47,243 bases of DNA from positions 1-47,243 of the forward strand of contig JALLBK010000038.1 in assembly GCA_036940085.1 (NCBI GenBank). The letters are read 5' to 3'. A model generated the notes under the pieces. That model ran no database searches, was not told the origin of the DNA, and worked only from the letters and a program-made list of their open reading frames with translations. Made by a program: the position numbers and the translations under genes. Each line of letters begins with the position of its first letter. The first letter of the stretch is position 1. This DNA comes from Discostella pseudostelligera (taxonomy: Eukaryota > Bacillariophyta > Thalassiosirophyceae > Thalassiosirales > Thalassiosiraceae). Positions 20,601 through 30,950 of the stretch are shown here, in pieces.

Positions 20601-23122
20601 CTTTTTTCATGAATCAATGCTTCTCCATCTGTAAGGACTCATGCAATATACTGATTTTTGAAGCCATCAATCAAGCTAGAGCGTCGAAACTAGGAAGGGA
20701 GAGAGGAGATAGTGGTCCGTTTCGCGATGACCTTCCCCGCCTAGAATCGTTAGCATTCCATTCGATACTTATCGCATATGAAAGTCTTATCAGGCGACAA
20801 GCTATGGATTCTAGGTTCCAAACTGTTACATCCAGCACACGGGTGGCAGCCATGTTCACACGGGTTGTTCTGCAACAAACTGTCAGCGCTGTCACGATCT
20901 TGGCAAGGATGGATCCCAATCACAAAGTCAGACTGATGTGGCTTTTGTCATTTCTTTACATAATGCAAGAGGGCCCCGATGCTATACTTCGTGACGAATT
21001 ACGCATGTTTTGCAAGGTAAGTGGAACTACTATCGAACTCTGACGTTAATTCTGTAGACGATGCTCGATGCGACGCACTAATGTTTCTATGCATGCATTA
21101 AGGACAATCAAATCTATGAATTTGTGCAGATCTTAAAATTGGCTGGGTCGACATGTCAGCACTTCATTCCTGGTGTTGAATCGCTGCCAGTCCTGGGTGG
21201 TTTATCGAAGGAAATGACCCAAGAAACATTCAACTGCATATCTGCATCAGTCATCCTGCTGATTGATGAATGCTTTGATGTTGTTTCGCGAGATAAAGAC
21301 GAGCTCGAGAAACTTGGTGGACGTATTTTTGATCTGTTGCTTCACTTGCTTGCTACCCCCCAATCGTCGGTGACTCATCTCCGAACTCTCGGTGGTAAGT
21401 ATTCTTCCTGGCTCCTTTCGAAAGCTTCGATCGCTCACTTTCTGACCTGTTTCTCTTTCCCGACCAGGCACTGCGCACGCCCTTGATAAATTTGGAGCAT
21501 TCATATTCCTAAAATCAGTTGACTCAAGTCTTCAGCATTGGGGCAGAATCATATTGACAATGATGAATTCAAAAGAGCTATCGGTTCGGTCTATGGCTGT
21601 CGACTTCTTGGTTTCTCTGCTTGCTGGAGCGTACCAAGAATTAGGGAGCATCGATCAGATCAGTCTTACATTGTTGACCGTGCTTCCAGAAATAGTTGCG
21701 CGTGAAATCGCACTCTGCAGTGTGAGCGGGCTGATTGTTTCGTTGGAAAATGCCGAGGCTTCGCTTTGGCCTTTGCGTCGTGCGCTTGCTGACGTGGAGG
21801 AAACCAATCCATTAGATGATGACCGGGTCGACCCGCAAATGCTCCCATCCCTCGCCAGTTTATGTCGAACGGGCCAAGCCATAATCGATTGCGTCCTCGT
21901 CGAAATTAGACTTCGATGTTCCTCCAAACTTGATCTTGGTGACATCTCAAAAGCTTTATGCTCTTCACCTTTAGCGACCGGCTTCCGCCAGGTTAAAGGC
22001 CTCCCTGCCAACACAGTTTTTGACGCAGATGAGGAATCTGTCTTGGAAGCCGCAAGTTTCTTCTCGCATGAGACGAGCTTGCTGCAAAAGTTACGATGGC
22101 TGCTTACGCTTAGAGATTTGCATGTCGCAAAAGGGCAGTGGGCTGAAGTTGCGCAAGTAATGATACTCTGCGCTGAATTCTTGATGAAATCACTGGATCA
22201 TCTCCAAACTCATTGGCAACCGTCTCATTTTCATCTCTGGAATGATCATCGGCGCTCGCCTTGGATTTCATCAGTTGGCTTACCAGACTCGCAGCAAAGC
22301 CGAGGGAACAATGTTGTCATGGAATTTGCACATGCATTCTTAGAGCCTAATATTATGATCCAACAACGTGGGCAAACAACACCGAAATATCTTTTTTCAG
22401 TTGAGGGTGTGTGCTCAACATTGATTAGCGTCATCGATCAAATTGAATTTGCCTACGTGGAAGAAGGTGGTTTGGAAGACCTTGCTTGTTCTCAAATGGA
22501 GGAGTTACTGAACATGGTGACCAATGCTATCAGTGATGAGAGTAAAGGGTATCGTTCAAAAGCAATAGCTGCACTGAGACGTGTCCGCGCTTCCATTTGT
22601 TCGAAGCTAGCGAAATTTTCTGACGTTGAAAATAATTTGGCAAGAGACGCAGACAGGGGTGCTCAAATATACCTTCGGATCGTTCTTAGTGGCAATAAAC
22701 CGCACAGATTTCAAGAAAGTACAACAATTCCTACGTCATTTGAATGGGGCGTGCCTTCAATATGCCGCGTTTCAAAGCGTACACTAGTGGAAGCTGCACG
22801 TATGAAGCAACTGAACCTAACGAACTCTTGGGAAGAGTGCATCTGTCAGGCGTTTGCTTGGCCTCTAATTGAAGCTTTGAGAATCGTCGATGTCAAGCGT
22901 GCAATCGTTCTAGTAACAGGAGGATCGCATGAAATCGCTTGCGACGAAACGAAGACATATATTTCTGCAGTAATTGTTCAGAAGAGGAGTGTCAACAAAT
23001 CTCGGAAATTCTTCGTCCGTCAAGGTAGTAAGACTGTAACCGAATACACTGTGGCGCATCGGTTCCCTCACTCTTTGTCTAGGCAGCGATCATTGATAAC
23101 CAGCGAGATCAAAATTGCATGA
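14678..23122 (+). CDS. very large DOCK-family protein (DHR-1 and partial DHR-2), four exons
   Basis: DOCK proteins are exchange factors for Rho-type GTPases; DHR-1 (a C2 domain) binds membranes and DHR-2 performs exchange. Four exons keep one frame: 14678-17460, 17536-21016, 21103-21394 and 21468-23122, with introns of 75, 86 and 73 bases. The third exon could instead begin at 21130, also in frame. The product is about 2736 residues, longer than usual (1800-2200). Residues 1-250 are low complexity with Gln, Pro, Ser and Thr runs. A DHR-1-like C2 region lies around 1025-1215 (YPCLIRW near its start, DEIKIRLPDILDRRHFLQF within). A long armadillo-like helical region follows, then DHR-2 lobe A (LRDLHVAKGQWAEVAQ) and lobe B up to YTVAHRFPHSLSRQRSL. 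The frame then stops (SEIKIA-stop), so lobe C, which carries the nucleotide-sensor loop, appears absent. Family assignment comes from pattern, not a search. Confidence 0.75.
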
Positions 23123-23132
23123 CAACACTAAC

Positions 23133-25542
23133 TTAAGTCTTAAAATTACATCGGGACATTTCATCTTTATCAGTTCTCCACACAAGTCTTTCTTCGGTCG
23201 ATCTAGTGTTGAAGATAATGAAATCAACGACATCATCATTAGACAAGTAAGACGAATGTGCAGTGACAGCCGAGATGTACTCGTTGTCAATGACACCTGG
23301 CTGTATCTGGAAGTCGACGCGTGAGCTTCTACCTCCAAGGCGAAATATACATTCTCTTCCCTTGATACAGCCTGAAAAATTTCTCTTCTCCGGTAGTTGA
23401 TCGTTCTTGTCCGATCCTGCGCATGCTTTTTTGCGTGCTGCTTCCGCATCGGCTGCAGCGGCAGCAGCCGCGGCATTTTCCACTGATTTATCAAACAGGT
23501 ATGAAAACCCACCGAATTGATTGAACAATTGAGAACCCACCTGCCTTGCTTTCACATGAAGCCGCACACTCCGTCCATCAGGGCTAAGGAACAAAGGTGG
23601 AGGAAACTCATGATTACCAACACCTTCTGGCAATAGAAGCGGCTCTATTCTATACGCCACTGGGTCACTGTACGAACAGGATAAGTGATTAGTCTCTAGA
23701 AGATAAATCTTGATCACCAATCGAATCATTCCTCACCTTGGATGGAAAATATTGTACAAAGCTCCAACAGGGAGCGAAAATGGACTGCAAATTATCGGTG
23801 ACACATCGAATACACGAGGAGTCTCTGCCTCTTCATTGTCACATGGGATGAGCTTCGCACGTTCTGCCTCCGCAACGGCTCTCAATTCATCAAAAATCGG
23901 ATGTGCACCGCGTAATGTTAAAAACAAACCAATCGGACTGCCAAGAAATATCATTAAATCCGGCGTGAATGGAATTGTCTGCAACATTTTCTTCGAGAGA
24001 CATGGACCCCACGTGCCGTGCTTCCGATCGTTCTCTGCAAGTGCCTGACAGCTCATTGGTTTTTCAGCGGTGCCTGCTCCAGCTAACGTCTGCAATGAAT
24101 GTACCCGGGTAGGTGATGGTGGAACATCAATATAAATAGGATCATTGGCGTCGCCCTTTGCCATGTTCTTCTCTAAATTGTCTTTCAATATGGACAAAAT
24201 ATCCCACGCAATGACAGATCCCAACGAGTGACCAATAAGTGAGAACTTTCCTCCCATTGCTTTGAAACACGGATGCACTCTGTGAAATGTGTGGTACAAT
24301 TCGGTGATTTGGGTAGTGACACTTTGCAGTATTGCCTCACAAAACTCTGGTGTCAAGTACATCAATACGTCGAAGATGACATCGTTGGCAATCGATCGTA
24401 ATGCGGGTATGCTACTTAGTGTTACCGCATTGAGAGACGTTACAAGCGAATGACTGGGAGATCGGACCTTATCATACCATTCGATGGGTAGGAACTGACA
24501 AAAAGAAGTATGCATTTCATGTGTCGGGGTCAGAAACTAATTGACGGCAATGTACAATTGGTAGAATACCTCTATCTCACCTCAATACGATTTGGCGGTG
24601 GCGGTATTGGCCGTCTAGAGAGTGCGATCAAAGAGGTCAACGTGAGCAATCAATATAATCCACAAGAATAGTACTGATGCAACTCATCGTATGCGCAAGA
24701 GGTGGTGAACCGGAACTTACTTCTGCTTCTCACACTTTTTGCATTCATCCCTCCAAGCCAAAACCTTCTTCCTATTCACCGTCATTCGCAACAAATCCAC
24801 CTCTTCGACCATACTCATTGTATTCACCTCTTCCTTAGCCCACATAGCCTCTCCCACTCCATGAATAACAAATATAGCATGTGTTAAATCCCCCAAGGCA
24901 TTCTCATCATCCTCACCCTCAATGGTGTACTGCCCATATCCCCGTTGGAGTGTAAATTGCACTTCGCCAATACCAAGAAAGTTCGATTTCACTGGTCGTT
25001 TCTTCATGGAGAGTAAACCGCCAATATATCCCACACAGACCTTATATTGTGGCTCACTAACTAATACAATCTCTTCCTTCAATACCGCCTCCAGCCCTTC
25101 ACCCAAGGAGGAGGATGCCCGAACAGCATTTTGATAGAGCAATTCCACCTGAAAACTATCCTCCACTGGCAATGGGTGAAGTATGAATTCCTTTTGATTC
25201 TTTTTTTCCTCTTTGGTAAACCATGTCGCCGGCATTAATTTAGTTTCGGGTCGATTGACAAAGTTGAATCGAATGGTACCACGCTTGGGATTTGCCGTGG
25301 CTCGACCTCCCTCGATGAAGATTTCTCCACCTTCCAAAAACAACAACAAATCAAGAGTGGATGAAAAGACATACTAAAAGATGAGGAAAATTGAATAAGA
25401 AATGTAACGCACCCCTGCTCTCATTCAGAGCCTTGCAATCAATCTTCCGCAATGGCTTCCATACATCACCATCTTTGGCCCGGGTGAGCCAAATGCGCGG
25501 CAGCATTGTGGCGGCATCTTCGATTCCTTCCCAACTTGGCAT
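23133..25542 (-). CDS. DDHD-domain phospholipase (PA-PLA1 family), five exons
   Basis: Members hydrolyse phosphatidic acid or related phospholipids at secretory-pathway membranes. Five exons join exactly in frame: 25542-25413, 25330-24721, 24614-24581 (only 34 bases), 24494-23737 and 23667-23133, with introns of 82, 106, 86 and 69 bases. The product is 688 residues. An N-terminal WWE-like segment comes first, containing EGGRATANPKRGTIRF and WFTKEEK. A lipase region follows with HGVGE and the nucleophile elbow GHSLGS (Ser about 348). The C-terminal DDHD domain holds YNIFHPSDPVAYRIEPLL, which spans an exon junction, then NEYISAVTAHSSYLSNDD. An Ala-rich spacer (eight alanines) interrupts the DDHD domain. 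No signal peptide or membrane helix is seen, as usual for the family. The stop lies 10 bases from that of the convergent DOCK gene. Confidence 0.9.
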
Positions 25543-26056
25543 TGTATTTTGGAATTATGATATTGTATTGGCAACGCTACTGCATATCATCATGATCATG
25601 GAGATGGAGAGGAAGATAATATCTTTAGCTGCTGCGGCGGCAGGGCAGGGGCTGCTGCGACAAAGATCCGCCATCGTCGTCATGGTCGTCATGGTCACCG
25701 TCATTTCGCGCGATCTTTTGGAGAAAATTGAAAATTTAAATTTGCCGATGGGGGGGAGACAATGTCGGGGACATTCATTGCCCCCGCAAAAGACCGAGGA
25801 AAAGCGCGGCAACGGTCACCTTTCTTTCCTTCGTCAAGACATCTGACTTTAGCGAATCAGCGATGTTTTGAACGAAGCCACTGTTCCATATATCGCCAAG
25901 TATGTATCGCCTATCATCTTCCCGCCCCCCGCAACCGGATTTCACATCAACGCCAATGATAATATCGCGGATCGCGGCACAAAAGAGGCACCATGATTAT
26001 GATTGCAGCCTGATCCAAGCCGGCGCTTCTCCTACTACTACTCCTCCTCTCCATCT
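25543..26056. promoter_or_regulatory. divergent promoter region DDHD lipase / PAPS transporter
   Basis: This 514-base interval separates two divergent start codons. It carries TTCCCGCC at 25919-25926 and repeated GTCGTCATGGTC words near 25677-25697. An ATTGCAG at 26001-26007 could be a splice acceptor for an undetected upstream exon of the transporter gene. No coding region is otherwise supported. Confidence 0.4.
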
Positions 26057-27298
26057 ATGAACAACTCTACCCCAACAAAGCGCAACCTGTCCTCTCCAAA
26101 CAACCGCATTACCACCCCCAAACGAACAATGTCATCCTCCTCCGGCAGCGGAACTAGCGACAACGATGACATGCAACCTCTCATGATCGAAACCAAAGAT
26201 AGCAACGATCGATCCATCCCCAGTGGCAACGAATCACCCATGGTCAAACGCAACGAATCACCCGCCCTCAACACCAAGGCTATGGGTTCAGCTGGTGTAG
26301 GTGTGGGTAGTATGAACCCCGAATTCCTAAGTCAGGCACTACGTTTCCTCTTCTGCTTCGCGGGCCTACAAATCTCCTACCTCACTTGGGGCTACATGCA
26401 AGAATTGATCATGACCACGACATTTGAACCTACACCCAGTGCACCCGATGGAAAGTTCCCCAGTGCGGCATTTTGTGTCTTCTCCAATCGTTTCTTGGCC
26501 ATTATTGTAGCCATTATTGCCGTACGTATCCGCCATGGTGCCATTTTGGCCAACAATGTCGCGCCATTGGCAGCGTTCGCACCGTGTGCACTCAGCAATA
26601 CCATGAGTTCATGGAGTCAATATGCCTCCCTTCGATATGTTAGCTTTCCCGTCCAAACGGTATTCAAAAGCTCCAAAATCATCCCGGTTATGATGATGGG
26701 AAAATTATTGAAGGGTACCTCCTACCCCCTTGGAAAATATGCCGAGGCATTCCTAATTACCGTCGGCGTGGCCATATTTAGCATTGCCAGTAAATCCTCC
26801 GATCATGATACCTCCACACAAATTATCGGATTGCTCTTTATGTGCATGTACATCATGTTCGATTGCTTCACATCCCAGTGGCAAGATAAAGTCTATGTCA
26901 AGTATGGACGGGCCAATGTTGACCCCTACCAAATGATGCTCGGTGTCAACAGTACGGCAATTATCATGACGACCAGTGGTCTCATATTGAATGGTGATAT
27001 TCCCAAAATTATTGAATTCTTTAGGGTCAATCCCAGTGTCTTCCAATACAATGTCATCACGGCGATTACATCGGCATCTGGTCAGCTGTTTATTTACACT
27101 ACGATCAAGGAGTTTGGACCGATTGTGTTTACCATTATTATGACTACGAGGCAGATGATATCGATTTGTATTTCGAGTGTATTATTTGGACATGCCATGA
27201 CAGTGAAGGCATTGGTGGGGGCAGTGCTTGTTTTTGGGGTGTTATTTTATCAGATTCGTGGAGATTATTTGAGGAGGCAAACGAGATCGAGGACGTAG
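26057..27298 (+). CDS. SLC35B2-like transporter, probably PAPS carrier (PAPST1 type)
   Basis: Family members exchange the sulfate donor PAPS (or nucleotide sugars) across the Golgi membrane. From the first in-frame ATG (26057) the single exon encodes 413 residues. The first 90 are Ser/Asn-rich and cytosolic; the rest forms about ten hydrophobic helices. Segments characteristic of SLC35B2 rather than generic sugar transporters are LQISYLTWGYMQE, NTMSSWSQYASLRYVSFP, KSSKIIPVMMMGKLL, FDCFTSQWQDKVY, and GQLFIYTTIKEFGPIVFTIIMTTRQ. The C terminus is basic (RRQTRSRT). The open frame extends upstream without an ATG to 26003 and is preceded by a potential acceptor, so a short 5' exon cannot be excluded. 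Substrate is inferred from similarity; a related UDP-sugar carrier is the alternative. The bisphosphate nucleotidase at 38330-39931 handles PAP, the product of PAPS use. Confidence 0.82.
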   Translation: MNNSTPTKRNLSSPNNRITTPKRTMSSSSGSGTSDNDDMQPLMIETKDSNDRSIPSGNESPMVKRNESPALNTKAMGSAGVGVGSMNPEFLSQALRFLFCFAGLQISYLTWGYMQELIMTTTFEPTPSAPDGKFPSAAFCVFSNRFLAIIVAIIAVRIRHGAILANNVAPLAAFAPCALSNTMSSWSQYASLRYVSFPVQTVFKSSKIIPVMMMGKLLKGTSYPLGKYAEAFLITVGVAIFSIASKSSDHDTSTQIIGLLFMCMYIMFDCFTSQWQDKVYVKYGRANVDPYQMMLGVNSTAIIMTTSGLILNGDIPKIIEFFRVNPSVFQYNVITAITSASGQLFIYTTIKEFGPIVFTIIMTTRQMISICISSVLFGHAMTVKALVGAVLVFGVLFYQIRGDYLRRQTRSRT

Positions 27299-27469
27299 GG
27301 GTCCAATATTATGCATCGTAGGTAGATAGTTTTCAAATGCGGGCCACGAAAGGGTTCAATACTACTCGACGAAAGTCAAAGCCTGATGACTCTATCCTTC
27401 AAACGACTGTGGATAGCATTGTACCTACTAATAATTTACCAAACTGTCGATCTGAAATTAGGTTTCTAT

Positions 27470-30389
27470 CTATAATTCATCGCCTTCTGCCTTCTCGGCG
27501 TCGGAGTCTTTCGTCGCGTCCTCTGTATCATCAGACTCTGCCTTCTCCGAACTCTCCTCACTACTAGCGTCATCCGATGATTGAGTCTCATTCTTCTCAG
27601 ATGATTCAGTCTCATTCTTCTTGACAGGCTTTGGCTTTGGCTTCTTCATCAATCTAGCCAAAATCGACTCGATCTTCTTCGTTTGTCCGGGTACTTCCTC
27701 GCTGGTAAATACTGGATCGGCAGTAGCATCTGCCTTCTCCTGCTCATCAACCTTCTCCTCAATCCACTTGCGTACCTCCCCAACCTTCTCCAACACCTCC
27801 GTGCGTTCTTCTTCGGTAATGTGATCCATGGTAGTTTCCCACTTCTTCATAAGTTCCTCAATCTTGTCCAACTTCGTCGTCAGCTCGGCAATGGCCTTGG
27901 GACGAGCGGTTAGCTCCGCCACACGGAAGAAGACCTTCTCGGCAGGTGCTGACAACTCGACAAGCTTGTCTTGAAATGTCTTCAAATCGGCACTGTATCC
28001 CTCATCGAATAGCCATTCCTCGGCATCCTCAGCACTCTTACTAAGAGCCTCACGTTGTTCCTCGGATGTTACCTTGGCAATGTCATCCTCCATGTCAATA
28101 AGCTTATTGCGGATGTTGTAAATGTAGGCTTCGTAATTGTTCTTAGCCTCCTCGAGCATCATACGTTCCTTATCGACCGCGGCAAGCATTTCGAGCTTCG
28201 CCTTGGATTCGGCCATGATTTCGGGAGAGTAGGGACGGATGGAACCAACATTGTAGGAGTTCACCTTGAGAGGACGGACGTGCCTCTTCTTCTTCTCCTG
28301 AGATTGTATGTGTGTGAGAGTGATGCATGCGATTGTGAGGATTAAATGAAATAGGACGAAGACATTCAATTGCAACATTCAAGCTCACCTTTTGGATAGT
28401 CTTGGTCTTCTTCTTCTTTTTCTTATCTGCCTTTTCGGTCTCCTTCTTGTCGTCGCCTTCCACCGTTTCATTCTTCGCCTCGCCGTCCGTTGCAACAGGT
28501 TCATCGCTCGCCTTTTCATCGGCGTCAGCTTTCTTCTCTTCCGTTTTGGCCTTCTTCTCATCATCATCGTCTTTTGTCGCATTGTCCGACGCTTCTTCTT
28601 CGTCATCATCCACCTCAATTTCCTCATCGACCATGACAGTCTCTTCCACAACCGCCTCGGCCTTCACAAGCCTAGTCAATCCACTGGTGTCCAATTCAAA
28701 CTGCAACGATACCTTGGGGTTGCCCAATTCCTTTGCAGCCATCTCCTTGGCAAACTCCGCAATTCCCGAAACATCATACTGTTCAATAGACAGGCCAGTC
28801 CCAACGGGCAACGTGTCACTCTCTTCGTAGTTCACTTCCACATGAACATCCTTGTCGTAGGAAAATGCAATAGTCTTTTTGACGCCGAGCTTACTCCCGA
28901 GTTTGAATATGGTGGCATGCTTTGCCCATGTATCATCACCACCGCTGCCCTTGGTCTTTTTGGCATCCTCGCTCTTCTTCTTGCCAATACCAAACAATCC
29001 CCTTCCACCCTTCTTCTCTTCCTTCCCAACCTCCAAATCGGTCATATCCACAGCAATCGGAAAAGCATTCACATCAGCCATACCCACATGTCGGACCTTG
29101 AACGAAGTACTAACATTCGCACCATGGAATGCCGCACCCAATGCCATACTCTCATCGCTATTCAAATGCATCCCCAATTCCAATTTTCCATCTCCCAATA
29201 CATGACTAATTGCTTCTTGGACTTTGGGTACACGCATTGCCCCACCAATCAATTCGACGGCATTCAATTCTTCCAAGGTAATATTTGCCAATTTCAATGC
29301 CTGTTCAATCGGTTTCCCCGCCCTCACTAACAAATCATGACACATTTCTTCAAATTTGGCACGAGAAATGTGTGTTTGATAATTGAGATCATCTTGCAAT
29401 GCATCAATAAAGACTGGGATTTCGGAATTGGCACTAAGTACCTCCTTGACTTTATTTGCCTGAATCATTAATTTGGCCATACTCTTTGGGAATTTGCGTA
29501 CATCTTTATCGGTGGTTCCACGAGCCTTATTCCATTGAGAATTGAATTCATCGGCCATGAAATCGACTAAGCGTGCATCAAAGGATGCTCCACCCAATGT
29601 GGCATCCCATGCACTGGACAATACCTCAAAAGCACCGACATTCTTGGGTTTATCATACTTGGATACCTTGTGTGGATAACTCAAATATCGCACAACACTC
29701 ACTTGCAAGGAGTTGGCACCCATATTGTAAAAGAGATAATTGACGGGAGTTTCATCGATACGGTCAATTCCAAAATGTAGTGCCGCGGCGGTATTTTCAT
29801 TGATTAGTGCCAGGACATTTAGGTCAGCCAATTCAGCGGCGTCGAGCAGTGCTCGACGTTCATGTTGGGTGTAGAATGCTGGGACGGTGAGGACACAATC
29901 TTTCAATGGCGAAGTGACACCGTAGGCGGCAGTAATGTCCTTGGCATGCGTGAGTACCATGGCCACTAACTCCTCAGGAGTGAATTCCTGTCCATCGACG
30001 GTAAGACACACTCCACTGCGTGTTTCATTGTACGCTGGATCGAATTGATAATGACGTTCTTTTAGGACAGATACCGAGGGATGATCAATTTCGCGTCCAA
30101 GTAGTACCGACATTTGAGTGGGTGTCAAGTGTGGTTTGCGTGCGAGTAGTGAAGAGGCATCGGCACCGTAGAAACGTGATCCAGCATCAAAGAGTACCAT
30201 TTGTTCCGTCTTGCGTTTGGAATGCATGTTGGTGACGATTTCGAGGGGGGAATTGCGTTGGACGAGGGCTACTTTCATGTAGAGGGAGCCGAGGTCGACG
30301 CCTAAGATGGCCTTGGCGAGGGACGTGGCGGGGAGGGTGGCGGCGATGGCGAGGCCGAGGAGGAAGATGAGAGGATTGGAAGCCCTCAT
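27470..30389 (-). CDS. ER-lumenal Hsp70-family chaperone, HYOU1/GRP170-like, two exons
   Basis: This is the large Hsp110/GRP170-type chaperone of the ER lumen, a nucleotide-exchange partner of BiP with holdase activity. Exon 1 is 30389-28389 and exon 2 is 28297-27470; the 91-base intron joins in phase 0 (TIQK-EKKKR). The product has 942 residues against about 1000 in animals. A signal peptide covers residues 1-25 and is followed directly by the nucleotide-binding signature ILGVDLGSLYMKVALV. The ATPase domain shows LTVPAFYTQHERRALLDAAE and the VELIGGAMRVPKVQEAI motif. The substrate-binding beta domain contains the long acidic and Lys-rich insertion typical of GRP170 (Asp/Glu/Lys runs in exon 1), then an alpha-helical domain. 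The last four residues are GDEL, an ER-retrieval signal. I placed the start at the ATG immediately before the signal peptide; an in-frame ATG 22 codons upstream is less likely. Confidence 0.92.
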
Positions 30390-30950
30390 GATGATGATGT
30401 CGTTGTTGCTGATGGTTGAGATGAGTGATAATGCGTTGTCTACGATATAGTCCAAACAATGCCGCCGCTGCTACTGGTCCTGGTGATTTTGATTTCAGCA
30501 GAATGACGACGGTGACGAGAGAGAGATCGATGGCGAATGGCGATGGGTTCGAATCTGAAATTCCACGTGTCATTGGTTTCAATGATCCACGAGATTCCAC
30601 GTGTCATTTGTCCCAGCGAAGATGACGTCACTGCCGATGCGACTTCCCGCCGTTATCGCCTCAATATCGCCATAATTGTCTTCCCGCCATTTTTGAAAGT
30701 ACGTGGCCACTCCGCTCGCGATGATGACAAGAAGACGTGGCATGCGACACAGCCGAACGCTGACGTCGAACGCCTCGACGTCGATCCATAATATTATCTC
30801 GTGTTCCTTTGGTTGTCCTCTATCTCTGCCATGGCCATGTTGTATGGGACATGGCCTGACTTTGCCGAGATTCGGGTAGAAAAGACACATTCCTAATCCA
30901 TTCGTAATCCATCTGTTGCTCTATAGATCAATAATATTCAGTTATTGACC
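30390..30950. promoter_or_regulatory. divergent promoter region ER chaperone / plastid GPAT
   Basis: The 561-base interval is rich in bZIP/bHLH-like words. ATTCCACGTGTCATT occurs twice about 36 bases apart (near 30559 and 30595), each reading TGACACGTGGAA toward the chaperone. The distal one in that direction is next to a CCAAT box (CCAATGACACG). A perfect TGACGTCA lies at 30623-30630, with further TGACGT near 30760. TTCCCGCC occurs at 30644-30651 and 30681-30688. Binding proteins are unknown; similarity to unfolded-protein-response and CRE-type elements is suggestive only. Confidence 0.5.

Noticed and set aside
23115..23324. short plus-strand frame considered as the missing DOCK lobe C
   Set aside because: Its sequence does not resemble lobe C and it is antisense to the last DDHD exon.
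28392..29330. 312-codon plus-strand frame rich in Leu/Phe/Ser
   Set aside because: It lies wholly antisense to the ER chaperone exon. Its hydrophobic composition is the complement of the Lys/Glu/Asp-rich insertion, and it has no domain.
30540..30560. GGTTCGAATC resembling a tRNA B box
   Set aside because: Flanking bases do not form a T stem and no acceptor or anticodon stem can be drawn.
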